Below, in pieces: positions 43,839-52,608 of a stretch of DNA of 64,000 nucleotides. Position 1 is the stretch's first letter. Each line of letters starts with the position of its first letter. The DNA lies in contig CAWAFH010000018.1 of assembly GCA_963781265.1 (NCBI GenBank), positions 62,001 to 126,000 on the forward strand, written 5' to 3'. Below the pieces are notes generated by a model that worked only from the letters and a program-made list of their open reading frames with translations, searched no databases and was not told where the DNA came from. A program made the position numbers and the translations under genes. The DNA is from WHSW01 sp963781265. GTDB lineage: Bacteria > Actinomycetota > Thermoleophilia > Solirubrobacterales > 70-9.

Positions 43839-46835
43839 GTGGCCCAGCGCGTCACCAGCAGTCGCTTCGTCGGGCGTCAACGGGAGCTCGCCGACCTGCA
43901 GCGAACGCTGGCCGGCGAGGATCCGGCCGGGCTGCCGGCGCTGTTCTTCGTCTCCGGCGAATCAGGGGTCGGCAAGACGAGGCTTCTGCGTGAGCTGATC
44001 GCCACCGCCGAGCACCAGGGCGCCCGGGCGATCGGCGGGGCCTGCGTCGAGCTCGGGGAGGACGAGCTGCCGTACGCGCCGCTGGTCGGAGCGCTGCGTC
44101 CGCTACAGCGCTCCTGCGAGCCGGTGCTCGAGCAGGTCTCGGAGGGCACCCGGGCGGAGCTGGCGCGCCTCAACCCCGAGATCGGCGAGCCGTCGACCGA
44201 GCCCGAGACCGAACGCGGCGAGGCTCAGCGCCGGCTCTTCGACGCCTTCCTCGAGCTCACCGACCGGCTCGCCGAGGAGCGTCCGGTGCTGCTCTGGATC
44301 GAGGACATCCACTGGGCCGATCGTTCGACCCGCTCGTTCCTGCGCTTCCTCGCTGCCAGCCTGACCGACGAGCGGGTCGTCGTCGTCGCCACCTACCGGG
44401 CCGACGAGCTGCACCGCCGCCATCCGCTGCGGCCGATACTCGCCGAGCTCGAGCGCACCCCGCGAGCGCGGCGGATCGAGCTCGAGCGCTTCGACCGCGC
44501 TGAGCTCGCCGACCAGCTCTCCGACATCCTCGGGGCGGAGCCACACGCCGACGTGGTCGAGCGGCTGTTCGGCCGCAGCGGCGGCAACCCGCTGTTCACC
44601 GAGGAGCTGATCGCTGCCGGCATCGACGGGCGCGGCTCGCTCCCGCCCAGCCTCCGAGAGGCGCTGCTGCTGCGAGTCGAGCGCCTCTCGGAGGCGAGCC
44701 AGCGGCTCTTGCGCGCGCTCGCGGTCGCCAATCGGGCGCGCGAGGAGCTGCTCGCAGAGGCGACCGGCGCCGATCGCGCGGCCGTCGACGCGGCGATGCG
44801 CGAGGCGCTCGAGGCGCAGATCGTCGTGGCCCTCGACTCCGGTCGGCTCGGCTTTCGGCACGCGCTGCTGCGCGAGGTGCTCTACGACGACCTGCTGCCG
44901 GGCGAGCGCTCCCAGCTTCACCTCGCGCACGCGGAGGCGCTCGAATGCGTCGGCGCCGACGGCGATCCCGCCTGGACGGCGACCGGCATCGCCCATCACT
45001 ACTACGCCGCCGGAGATCAACCGAAGGCGCTCCGCTCCGCGCTCGAGGCATCGACCGCGGTCCGCAAGCTGCACGCCTACGGCGAGGCCGCCGGGCTCCT
45101 CGACCGCGCGCTCGAACTCTGGCCGCGGGTCCCGGATGCGGAGGAGGTGACCGGCGTCGACGAGGGCGAGGTTCTGATCCGCGCGGCGCGCGCCCACTAC
45201 ATGTTCGGCGAGGACGCGGTCGGCGCGGCGCTTTACGAGGACGCGGTCGAGGCGCTCGGCGACGGCGCCGACCCGGAGCGGCTCGCCTCGGTGCTGACCG
45301 CGCTCGCGACCTGCCAGTGGACGCTCGGCCAGGCCGAGCGCAGCCGCCAGACACAGAGCCGCGGCCTGGCGTTACTCGACCCGGAAAGCGACTCGCCGGC
45401 ACGGGCGCGGCTATTGGCGCAGAGGCTCCGCTTCCTGTTGCTCCAGGGCCGGTTTCGAGAGGTGGTCGAGGCGGCGCCGGAGGCGCTCGCGGCGGCCGAC
45501 GCGCTCGACCTCGACTCGACCAGGGCGGGCATCGTCAGCCGGTTGGGGTGCGCGCTCTACGCGCTCGGGCGCGAGGAGGAGGGCCGCGCCCGGATGCTCG
45601 AGTCGATCGAGATCGCCGAGCGCACCGGATTCAGCGACGACCTCGCGATGGCGTACATGAACTTCGCCGACTCGCTGCACCTGAGCGGCCACATCGAGCT
45701 GGCCCGGGAGACCGCCGAGCAGGGGATCGCCAAGGTCGCCGATCGCACCGAGGTGAGCACGGGTGGCTCGACCCGATCGATGAACTTCATCCACCTCAGC
45801 CTCGCCGAGATCTACTTCGATCTCGGCGAGTGGGACCGCGCCGAGGCGGAGTTGCGAGCGACCGACAAGGGCAGCCAGGGGGTCGGGCGCGCGCACGCGA
45901 ACCTGCGGGCCGCGCAGCTGGCGCTGGCGCGAGGCCGCACCGACGAGGCCGCCGACTCGCTCGAATACGCCGAGGGCCTGTTGCGCGAGGCGCTCGAGCC
46001 GCAGTACCTCGCCCTGCTCGCCTCGCTGCAGACCGAGCTCGAGCTGCGCCGCGGCGATCTCGAGGCCGCCCGCGCCGCCGCCGACCGCGGGATCGACCGG
46101 ATTCAATTCTGCAGCGAGGACGTCGCCCGGATCGCGCTTTGCGCGACCGCCGGGATCGCGGTCGAGGCCGAGGGCGCGGTCCGGGCCCGCGACCTCGGCG
46201 ACGACCGCGCCGAGCGGGCCGCGATCGACCGGTCCGCCGGCCTGATCGAGATGGTCCGGGCCGCGGTCGAGGAGGCCGAGACCCCGGTCGAGCTGGCGAC
46301 GCTGGCGGTCGCCGAGGCCGAGCACGCGCGCGGCGCCGGCGAGGACGACCCGGCCCTGTGGGGGGCGGCGGTGCGCGAATGGCAGCGGCTCGAGCGGCCC
46401 TACCAGGTGGCGCTGGCGCGCTGGCGCCAGGCGCAGGCGCAACTCGCCCGCTCGAACCGCGATGCGGCGACCGCGTCGCTGTCGGAGAGCGCGGCCGGAG
46501 CGGAGCGCCTCGGCGCGTATTGGCTCAGCGGTGAGATCGAGGGGCTGGCCGCCCGGGCCAGGCTCAACCTGCGGGGCGCCGAGCAGCCGACCGACAACGC
46601 TCCGCCGGTCGAGGAGGAGACGCCGTTCGGGCTCACGCCCCGCGAGCTGCAGGTGCTCGAGCTCGTCGCCGCGGGGGCGACGAACCGCGAGATCGGCGAG
46701 CGCCTGTTCATGGCTGAGAAGACGGCCAGCGTGCACGTCTCGCGGATCCTCACCAAGCTCGACGTACGCGGCCGGACCGAGGCCGCGGCGGTTGCCCACC
46801 GCCACGGCATCGGCGCCGACCTTTCCCCCAGCTGA
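43839..46835 (+). CDS. Large ATP-binding LuxR-type (LAL) transcriptional regulator
   Basis: A 998-residue regulator of the STAND/LAL type. The N-terminus SRFVGRQRELADLQ leads to Walker A GESGVGKT (40-47) and Walker B VLLWIEDIHWAD (about 146-157). A winged-helix linker and a long alpha-helical repeat region (TPR-like, about 350-880) follow. The C-terminus is a LuxR HTH: LTPRELQVLELVAAGATNREI, then KTASVHVSRILTKLDVRGRTEA. LALs are ATP-dependent activators, often of maltose or antibiotic genes. Target genes are not apparent; the direct repeats just upstream suggest autoregulation. Confidence 0.92.
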   Translation: MAQRVTSSRFVGRQRELADLQRTLAGEDPAGLPALFFVSGESGVGKTRLLRELIATAEHQGARAIGGACVELGEDELPYAPLVGALRPLQRSCEPVLEQVSEGTRAELARLNPEIGEPSTEPETERGEAQRRLFDAFLELTDRLAEERPVLLWIEDIHWADRSTRSFLRFLAASLTDERVVVVATYRADELHRRHPLRPILAELERTPRARRIELERFDRAELADQLSDILGAEPHADVVERLFGRSGGNPLFTEELIAAGIDGRGSLPPSLREALLLRVERLSEASQRLLRALAVANRAREELLAEATGADRAAVDAAMREALEAQIVVALDSGRLGFRHALLREVLYDDLLPGERSQLHLAHAEALECVGADGDPAWTATGIAHHYYAAGDQPKALRSALEASTAVRKLHAYGEAAGLLDRALELWPRVPDAEEVTGVDEGEVLIRAARAHYMFGEDAVGAALYEDAVEALGDGADPERLASVLTALATCQWTLGQAERSRQTQSRGLALLDPESDSPARARLLAQRLRFLLLQGRFREVVEAAPEALAAADALDLDSTRAGIVSRLGCALYALGREEEGRARMLESIEIAERTGFSDDLAMAYMNFADSLHLSGHIELARETAEQGIAKVADRTEVSTGGSTRSMNFIHLSLAEIYFDLGEWDRAEAELRATDKGSQGVGRAHANLRAAQLALARGRTDEAADSLEYAEGLLREALEPQYLALLASLQTELELRRGDLEAARAAADRGIDRIQFCSEDVARIALCATAGIAVEAEGAVRARDLGDDRAERAAIDRSAGLIEMVRAAVEEAETPVELATLAVAEAEHARGAGEDDPALWGAAVREWQRLERPYQVALARWRQAQAQLARSNRDAATASLSESAAGAERLGAYWLSGEIEGLAARARLNLRGAEQPTDNAPPVEEETPFGLTPRELQVLELVAAGATNREIGERLFMAEKTASVHVSRILTKLDVRGRTEAAAVAHRHGIGADLSPS

Positions 46836-46876
46836 GCTCACCCCCACGCGCCGTGCAGGGCCCGCTCGGTCCGTGT

Positions 46877-46882
46877 TACGGT
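46877..46882 (+). promoter_or_regulatory. -10 box, leaderless-type
   Basis: TACGGT ends 6 bases before GTG 46889, which fixes the cupin gene start against the in-frame ATG at 46853. Confidence 0.45.
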
Positions 46883-46888
46883 CGCGGC

Positions 46889-47548
46889 GTGGTCCCGGAC
46901 CAGCCAGCGGGGGGCTATGCGATCACCAGCGTCGACGCGCTCGAGCGCGTCGATCTCGGCCATTCGATTTGGCGCCCGGTGCGACGTCCGCTCGGGATCA
47001 CCGGGATCGCGGTGAACGCCTACTCCGCCAACGCGACGGGCGACGGCGTGATCGAGCCTCACGACGAGACCAGCGCCGGCGCCGGCGCGCACGAGGAGCT
47101 CTACCTCGTCGTCTCGGGGTCGGCGCGGTTCAAGATCGGCGACGAGACGGTCGACGCCCCCGCCGGAACGATGATCCGGGTCGACGTCGGGGTGCATCGC
47201 GAGGCGATGGCGACCGCCGACGCGACCACCGTGCTCGTCGCCGGCGGGCCCCCGGGCGCCGCGCTTCCGGTCTCGCCGTTCGAGTATTGGTACGCCGCCG
47301 AGGCGCCGAACTCGGGCGGCGACTACGACGCCGCGATCGAGATCGCCTCGGAGGGCCTCGCCGACTACCCGGAGCACCCGACCCTGCGCTACCAACTCGC
47401 CTGCTACGAGGCGCTCGCCGGCCGCCCCGAGCGCGCGCTCGACCACTTCGAGATCGCGGCGCGTGCGAACCGGGACGTGATCGAGTGGGCCGCCGACGAC
47501 GCGGACCTCGACTCGATTCGCGACGACCCGCGCTTTCCGTCGCGCTGA
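46889..47548 (+). CDS. Cupin-TPR two-domain protein
   Basis: The product has 219 residues. Residues 60-130 form a cupin barrel: GAHEELYLVVSGSARFKIGDE and DAPAGTMIRVDVGVHR give the His/Glu metal-site pattern of cupin motif 1 and the motif 2 His. Residues 140-215 form a TPR-like helical pair (YDAAIEIASEGLADYPEHPT, LRYQLACYEALAG, ALDHFEIAARANRDV). Proteins with this layout are common in actinobacteria and uncharacterised. Its own promoter separates it from the LuxR gene. Confidence 0.8.
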   Translation: MVPDQPAGGYAITSVDALERVDLGHSIWRPVRRPLGITGIAVNAYSANATGDGVIEPHDETSAGAGAHEELYLVVSGSARFKIGDETVDAPAGTMIRVDVGVHREAMATADATTVLVAGGPPGAALPVSPFEYWYAAEAPNSGGDYDAAIEIASEGLADYPEHPTLRYQLACYEALAGRPERALDHFEIAARANRDVIEWAADDADLDSIRDDPRFPSR

Positions 47549-47585
47549 GCCGGACTCCGTGGCTCGCGCGCTATCGGAGGAAGGG

Positions 47586-48446
47586 ATGGAGCACGGCACC
47601 GAAGCCCAGCCGCCCAGCGACTACGACTGCGTGGTCGTCGGTGGCGGGGTCGCAGGCCTGAGCGCCGCATTGGTACTCGGACGCGCCCGTCGACACACGC
47701 TGCTGCTCGACCGCGGCAACCAGAGCAACCGAGCGGCGAACCACGTCGGCGGCCTGCTCGGTCATGACGGCACGCCGCCGGAGCAGCTCTACGCGGTGGG
47801 GCGGTCGCAGGTCGCCGCCTACGACGCCGTCGAGTTCGATGACGCCGAGGCCGTCGCCGCACGCCGGGAGGGCGACGGGTTCGTCGTCGTGCTGGCCGAT
47901 CGCGGCGAGATCCGAACGCGCGCACTGGTCCTGGCGACCGGCATGGCCTACGAGGTCCCAGCCGTTCCGGGGTTTGCGGAGTTGTGGGGCGACGCCGTCT
48001 TTCACTGCCCTTTCTGCCACGGCTGGGACGTGCGCGACCGCCGCGTCGCGGTCTATGGCACAGGCGAGATCGCGGACCGACACGCCGCCCTGCTGGCCGG
48101 CTGGACCGACGATGTGTTCGTCATTGATCCAAGCGAAGTGACCGGTGTTCGCGAGGTGGACGGCAGCCTTGAGGCCCTGACGCTCCGCGATGGCTCGGAG
48201 GTGCGCTGCGACGCGGTGCTCGTCCACGCGCCGCTTCGCCGCCGTGACTCGCTGCCCGAGCAACTCGGGCTCGAGCTGACCGAGACCGGCTTCGTTCACG
48301 TGGATGAACAGGCGCACACCAGCGTGCCCGGGGTGTATGCCGCCGGCGACCTCGCCTTCGCGCCACAACAGGTCGCGATCGCCCTCGGCAGCGGACACCT
48401 GGCCGGGCTCGTCGCAACCCGCGAACTGCTGCTCGGCCGTGAGTAG
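47586..48446 (+). CDS. Thioredoxin-reductase-like FAD/NAD(P) oxidoreductase
   Basis: The product is 286 residues from ATG 47586, with GGAGG 6 bases upstream. FAD motif VVVGGGVAGLSAALVLGRA, redox motif HCPFCHGWD (CPFC where thioredoxin reductase has CATC), a second Rossmann motif VAVYGTGEIADRHAALL and C-terminal FAD contact VYAAGDLAF. The second dinucleotide motif lacks the HRR/RR NADPH signature. It is likely a disulfide-type oxidoreductase related to TrxB, but partner and electron donor are unknown. Confidence 0.88.
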   Translation: MEHGTEAQPPSDYDCVVVGGGVAGLSAALVLGRARRHTLLLDRGNQSNRAANHVGGLLGHDGTPPEQLYAVGRSQVAAYDAVEFDDAEAVAARREGDGFVVVLADRGEIRTRALVLATGMAYEVPAVPGFAELWGDAVFHCPFCHGWDVRDRRVAVYGTGEIADRHAALLAGWTDDVFVIDPSEVTGVREVDGSLEALTLRDGSEVRCDAVLVHAPLRRRDSLPEQLGLELTETGFVHVDEQAHTSVPGVYAAGDLAFAPQQVAIALGSGHLAGLVATRELLLGRE

Positions 48447-48562
48447 CGAGCGACCGCGGGCCAGCGGGGTCACAGAAACGTAAGACGCCGCCCGTCGAAG
48501 GTCTCGTCCCTCCCTTCGACTGCGCGGCACCTTGGCACCGAAGGGACGGGATCGAGGGATTG

Positions 48563-49291
48563 ATGACTGACCACGCTCAGGGGGCGGTGGACGCGTCCAC
48601 ACACGTCGCGGACCCAAGAAGGACGGCGCGGATCGCCGGATGGCTCTTCGTCGTCACGTTCATCACCGCAATCGCAGGACTCCTTCTCTACGACCCGGTG
48701 CTGAACGACACCGATTACATCTTCGGTGGCGGTACCGACGCGCGCATCTCGCTGGGCGCTTTGTTCGAGGTCCTTCTCGTCGTCGCCAACATCGGAACGG
48801 CGGTCGTACTGTTTCCCATCCTCAAGCGCCAGAGCGAGAGCCTCTCGCTCAGCTACGTCGCCAGCCGTGTCGTCGAGTCGACGATCATCGCCGTCGGGAT
48901 CATCAGCCTGATGGCCGTCGTCACCCTGCGTGAGGACTTCGCCGGCGCGGCCGGCGCCGACGGTTCCGCCCTGGACGTCACCGGCCAGTCGCTGGTCGCG
49001 GTCCATGACTGGACGTTCCTGCTCGGGCCCGGCTTCTGTGTCGGCCTCGGAAACGGGCTGATCCTCGGCTACCTCATGTACCGGTCCGGCCTGGTGCCGC
49101 CCCGGATGGCGATGCTCGGCCTGATCGGCGGTCCGCTGATCTTCGCTTCCTCGATCGCGATCCTGTTCGGCGCCTATGAGCAAAGTGACGCCGTAGCTTT
49201 CGTCGCGTCGCTCCCGGAGATCGCTTGGGAGGCCTCGCTCGGCATCTACCTCATCGTCAAGGGCTTCAGGCCATCGCCGATTCTCGCTTGA
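48563..49291 (+). CDS. DUF4386 family membrane protein
   Basis: The product has 242 residues and six membrane spans. RRTARIAGWLFVVTFITAIAG, GALFEVLLVVANIGTAVVLFPILKR, YVASRVVESTIIAVGIISL and FLLGPGFCVGLGNGLILGYLMYRSGLVPP are diagnostic DUF4386 blocks. Function unknown. A TTG directly before ATG 48563 is also in frame. The 116-base gap upstream has a small inverted repeat (GTCGAAGG/CCTTCGAC at 48494-48520). Confidence 0.88.
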   Translation: MTDHAQGAVDASTHVADPRRTARIAGWLFVVTFITAIAGLLLYDPVLNDTDYIFGGGTDARISLGALFEVLLVVANIGTAVVLFPILKRQSESLSLSYVASRVVESTIIAVGIISLMAVVTLREDFAGAAGADGSALDVTGQSLVAVHDWTFLLGPGFCVGLGNGLILGYLMYRSGLVPPRMAMLGLIGGPLIFASSIAILFGAYEQSDAVAFVASLPEIAWEASLGIYLIVKGFRPSPILA

Positions 49292-49313
49292 GCCGGCTCT
49301 GTCGCGGCTCTAC

Positions 49314-49457
49314 ATGCGGGCGGCTTTTAGCGCCGAGCGAAACGGCAAGCGTCTCGACGTCGACTGCTGCCTCGTCTTTCAGATCGAGGATGGCCGGGTG
49401 ACTGACGGTCGGGAGTATTTCTACGACCTCAACGCCTGGGACGAGTTCTGGTCCTAG
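49314..49457 (+). pseudogene. C-terminal remnant of a SnoaL-like (NTF2-fold) gene
   Basis: The frame to TAG 49455 encodes ERNGKRLDVDCCLVFQIEDG followed by RVTDGREYFYDLNAWDEFWS, the typical last 40 residues of SnoaL-like polyketide-cyclase/ketosteroid-isomerase-fold proteins (normally about 130 residues). Nothing upstream in frame resembles the rest of the fold; DUF4386 coding ends at 49291. It is therefore a 5'-truncated relic, abutting the minus-strand reductase gene. Confidence 0.6.
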
Positions 49458-50086
49458 TTCAGGAGCACGCTTCCGCGGGATACTGGGCTCGCCGCCGATC
49501 GCCGGACTCGGTAGTGGAGATGGGTGGCGCCGTCGCCCTCGAGGACGCGGGTGCGCTCCAGCTCGATCTGCTCGGGATCGAGGTTGTCGAAGAGGCGACG
49601 CCCTTGGCCGAAGAGCACCGGGATGACATGGAGCTCGAGCTCGTCGAGCACGCCGGCAGCGAGCGCGAGCTGGGCGGTCCCGGCGCCGTGGACCAGCACG
49701 TCCTTGTCGCCCGCCGCCTGCTTCGCCTGACGCATCGCGCTCGCCACGTCGCTCACGTAGCTGACCAGCGGCCACTGTGCCCCGCTCTTGGGCTCCTGGC
49801 GGGTGAGGATGAAGATCGGCACGCCGTCGTGGTGGTCGCCGTCCCAGCCGCCGGCCGGCTCGAAGGTCCCCCGGCCGGCGACCACCGCCCCGGTGGACAT
49901 CATCTCGTCGAAGACCGCGCCGTCGACGCCGGCCGGACGGCTGGCTCCCTTGTGGTCGCGGGAGTCCGCCAAGGCCCATTCGTGCAGGCGGTGTCCGCCG
50001 TCGCCGAGCCCGTTGTCGGGCCCTTCGTTCGGACCGGCGATAAAGCCGTCGAGGGACATGGACATGTAGAGCACGGTCGCGGACAC
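49454..50086 (-). CDS. Dihydrofolate reductase family / RibD C-terminal-domain protein
   Basis: The product is 210 residues from GTG 50086. VLYMSMSLDGFIAGPNEGPD is the standard opener of the DHFR-like RibD_C family; VVAGRGTFEPAGGW and KDVLVHGAGTAQLALAAGVLDELELHVIPVLFGQG are the NADPH-binding and core blocks. These are uncharacterised NADPH reductases common in actinobacteria. Shorter ATG starts exist 7 and 9 codons later. It lies 23 bases after the WS/DGAT stop on the same strand and may be in its operon. Confidence 0.87.
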   Translation of the reverse strand: MSATVLYMSMSLDGFIAGPNEGPDNGLGDGGHRLHEWALADSRDHKGASRPAGVDGAVFDEMMSTGAVVAGRGTFEPAGGWDGDHHDGVPIFILTRQEPKSGAQWPLVSYVSDVASAMRQAKQAAGDKDVLVHGAGTAQLALAAGVLDELELHVIPVLFGQGRRLFDNLDPEQIELERTRVLEGDGATHLHYRVRRSAASPVSRGSVLLN

Positions 50087-50109
50087 GGAGAGCGTCGAAC
50101 GACCGAGCC

Positions 50110-51564
50110 TTACGCGCCCTCGAGCTCGCCGAGCGCGTCCTCGAGGAAGCCGATCAGCCGCCAGGCGTCCGGGATCTGGTCGCGGTCGGTGACGATCCCG
50201 ATGTCCATCTTGCCGCAGTAGCTCATCACGGTGATGTTGAGGCCCATGCCGTCGGTGACCACCGAGACCGGGTAGTTCGCCTTCAGCTCGGCGCCGGCGC
50301 AATACAGGGGGAACTGCGGCCCGGGGACGTTCGAGATCACCAGGTTCCAGGCGGGCCGGCCGCGACGGCTCGCCGCGAGCCCTGTGGTCGCCCGCGCGGC
50401 GCGCGCGAACACCGCCGGGGGGATGAAGTGGTTCGCGTCCTGCAGGAGGTCGGCCGGCATCGCCCGGTGGCGCTCCTTCATCGACGCGAGGGCATCGTGC
50501 GTCTCGTGCAGGCGCGCGACCGGGTCGACGACGTTGGTGAACAGCGGCGCGCTCATCAGCATGATCCGGTTGCCGTAGGTCCCCTGCTGTTGCTCGGAGC
50601 GCACCGAGACCGGGATCTGGGCGACCAGCGGGTCCGCCGGCAGCTCCGTGTGCGAGATCAGCCAGCGGCGCACCGCGCCGGCGCAGATCGAGACGACGAC
50701 GTCGTTGACGGTGCAGCCGTGGGCGTTCTTGACCGCCTTGACCCGCTCCAGGTCGAGCCGGCCGAAGACGAAGCGCCGATGCGGCGAGACGCGCCCGTTG
50801 AACGATGTGCGCGGCGGCTTGTACGGGGAGCGCTCGAGCTCGCCGCCCTCGCGGGGCCCGCGCAGCGTGCGGCGCAGGCGCTCGGAGAAGCGGGCGACCG
50901 TGTCGGCGCCCGGCAGGGTCCCGAACGCGGTCTCGTCGAGGTTCGGCAACGCGGTGGGCAGCGACCTCAGCATCCGCACCGGGTACCGGGGCAGGCCGAC
51001 GAGGCCGCGCGCGAGCATCTCGAGGTCGCCGGGCTTGCCGCCGTTGCGCCGTCCACGAGGTTCCGGGCGCTCGGTGGCGCCGCCCGGCTCGAGGTCGAAC
51101 AGGACGCCCATGATCTCGGCGCCGGAGAGGCCGTCGATGGTCGCGTGGTGGATCTTGGTCAGCATGCCGACATAGCCGTGCTCGAGCCCGTGGATCAGAT
51201 AGAGCTCCCAGAGCGGCCGGGCCCGGTCGAGCGGGCGCGAGACGATCCGCGCAACCTGCTCGGCGAGCTTCTCGTCGGTGCCGGGGGGCGGCAGGGCGAG
51301 CTCGCGGACGTGGAAGTCGAGGTCGAAGTCCTCGTCGTCGACCCAGTACGGGTAGTCCAGCCCGAACGGGACCTCCACGAGCCGCCAGCGCATCGGCGGC
51401 AGCAATGGCAGGCGCTCGGCGATCATCCGCTGGACGTCGGCGAGCTCGAGCTGGCCGCCCGGCGCGGTGCTCGGATCGAGGATCGCGAGGCCGCCGACGT
51501 GCCCACTCTGCCTGGCGTTCTCGAGCGCCAGGAACTGCGCATCGACGCTGGTCAGCTGTCGCAT
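50110..51564 (-). CDS. Wax ester synthase / diacylglycerol O-acyltransferase (WS/DGAT)
   Basis: A 484-residue bifunctional acyltransferase making triacylglycerol or wax esters from acyl-CoA. The active site HHATIDG (139-145) is intact. The N-terminus QLTSVDAQFLALE, WELYLIHGLEHGYVGMLTKI, ARAGLAASRRGRPAWNLVISNVPGPQ-type C-terminal block and YPVSVVTDGMGLNITVMSYCG are family-specific. Such enzymes are typical of actinobacteria that store lipid. The ATG is preceded by an inverted repeat at 51567-51590. Confidence 0.93.
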   Translation of the reverse strand: MRQLTSVDAQFLALENARQSGHVGGLAILDPSTAPGGQLELADVQRMIAERLPLLPPMRWRLVEVPFGLDYPYWVDDEDFDLDFHVRELALPPPGTDEKLAEQVARIVSRPLDRARPLWELYLIHGLEHGYVGMLTKIHHATIDGLSGAEIMGVLFDLEPGGATERPEPRGRRNGGKPGDLEMLARGLVGLPRYPVRMLRSLPTALPNLDETAFGTLPGADTVARFSERLRRTLRGPREGGELERSPYKPPRTSFNGRVSPHRRFVFGRLDLERVKAVKNAHGCTVNDVVVSICAGAVRRWLISHTELPADPLVAQIPVSVRSEQQQGTYGNRIMLMSAPLFTNVVDPVARLHETHDALASMKERHRAMPADLLQDANHFIPPAVFARAARATTGLAASRRGRPAWNLVISNVPGPQFPLYCAGAELKANYPVSVVTDGMGLNITVMSYCGKMDIGIVTDRDQIPDAWRLIGFLEDALGELEGA

Positions 51565-51566
51565 CC

Positions 51567-51590
51567 AGCCGAGTCTCTCACGACTCGGCT
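51567..51590 (-). promoter_or_regulatory. Inverted repeat just before the WS/DGAT start
   Basis: AGCCGAGTC pairs perfectly with GACTCGGCT around 6 bases. It overlaps the last codons of the small gene at 51578 and ends 2 bases before the WS/DGAT ATG. It could be a terminator for the small gene or a hairpin that hides the start codon. Confidence 0.4.
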
Positions 51591-51778
51591 TCGATTTGCG
51601 AGCCTCCGCCCACCCCGTCCTGTCCGTGGTCGGTCGTGTCGTTCGGGTCGCCGAGCGCGATCGCGCCGGCGACGGCGAGCACAGCGGCCCCGCCGCCCGC
51701 CTTGCGGACGATCGCCCAGCGACGCTTGATCAGCGCCCGGCGCGGAGGCTCGACCGCCTGCTGGTCGTCTTCGTTCAT
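51578..51778 (-). CDS. Small single-span membrane protein
   Basis: A 66-residue product from ATG 51778: charged N-terminus (EDDQQAVEPPRRALIKRRW), one span (GGGAAVLAVAGAIAL) and an acidic tail. No family recognised. It is 13 bases upstream of the WS/DGAT gene on the same strand, so it may be co-expressed with lipid synthesis. The small size keeps confidence moderate. Confidence 0.45.
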   Translation of the reverse strand: MNEDDQQAVEPPRRALIKRRWAIVRKAGGGAAVLAVAGAIALGDPNDTTDHGQDGVGGGSQIEAES

Positions 51779-51843
51779 GCAGACAGCGAATCGCGCCGTC
51801 CTAAAGAGAGCCCGAAGCCCGGCTAAGACCTGACGCCCGTGGG

Positions 51844-51849
51844 TATGGT
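51844..51849 (+). promoter_or_regulatory. -10 box, leaderless-type
   Basis: TATGGT ends 8 bases before ATG 51858 of the LLM oxidoreductase. Confidence 0.45.
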
Positions 51850-51857
51850 CGCGGACG

Positions 51858-52607
51858 ATGAGACGCGGGCTGTTCATGCCGCCGTTCGACGAGCTCGCCG
51901 AGCCGAGGCTGCTGGCCGAGCTCGCGGCGCTCGCCGAGGACCGCGGGTGGGAGGGGTTCTTCATCTGGGACCACGTCGACTACCGCGCCCCGGTTCGAGC
52001 GCTCGCCGATCCGTGGATCGCGCTTGCGGCGATCGCCGTCGCGACCGCGCGGGTGCGCCTCGGCCCCATGGTGACCCCGCTCTCGCGGCGGCGGGTCCAC
52101 AAGCTCGCGCGCGAGACGGCCAGCCTCGACCGGCTCAGCGACGGGCGGCTCACCCTCGGGGTCGGGCTGGGCAGCGACAACAGCGGCGAGCTCAGCGGCC
52201 ACGGGGAGGAGACCGATCCGCGCGCCCGCGCCGAGCTGCTCGACCGCGGGCTCGACCAGCTCGCCGGCTACTGGGACGGGGGATTCGAGCCCTCGCCGGT
52301 CCAGAATCCGCGGATCCCGGTATGGGTCGCCGGCCGGTGGCCGAACCGGCGGCCGCTGCGGCGCGCAGCGCGCTGGGACGGGTTCTTTCCGATCGACCTG
52401 CCGGGCCCTGCGGAGCTCGCCGAGCTGGCGGCAGAGGTCACCGAGCTGCGCGACGGCGACGACCCGTTCGACCTCGTGATCGAGATGGCGCCGGGCACCG
52501 ATCCGGCGCCGTGGGACGACGCCGGCGCGACGTGGGCCCTGACCAGCTTTCCGATCGAGACGCGCGCCGACGAGGTCCGCGCCGGCATCGAAGGCGGGCC
52601 GGGCTGA
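51858..52607 (+). CDS. LLM-class flavin-dependent oxidoreductase
   Basis: A 249-residue luciferase-like TIM-barrel protein. MPPFDELAEPRLLAELAALA, WEGFFIWDHVDYR, VRLGPMVTPLSRRRVHKLARE and LDRLSDGRLTLGVGLG are the core blocks, with PVWVAGRWPNRRPLRRAARWDG forming the flavin/F420 phosphate side. Members use FMN or F420. It is shorter than the usual 280-330 residues, with a reduced C-terminus. Convergent with the amine oxidase with one base between stops. Confidence 0.9.
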   Translation: MRRGLFMPPFDELAEPRLLAELAALAEDRGWEGFFIWDHVDYRAPVRALADPWIALAAIAVATARVRLGPMVTPLSRRRVHKLARETASLDRLSDGRLTLGVGLGSDNSGELSGHGEETDPRARAELLDRGLDQLAGYWDGGFEPSPVQNPRIPVWVAGRWPNRRPLRRAARWDGFFPIDLPGPAELAELAAEVTELRDGDDPFDLVIEMAPGTDPAPWDDAGATWALTSFPIETRADEVRAGIEGGPG

Positions 52608-52608
52608 G

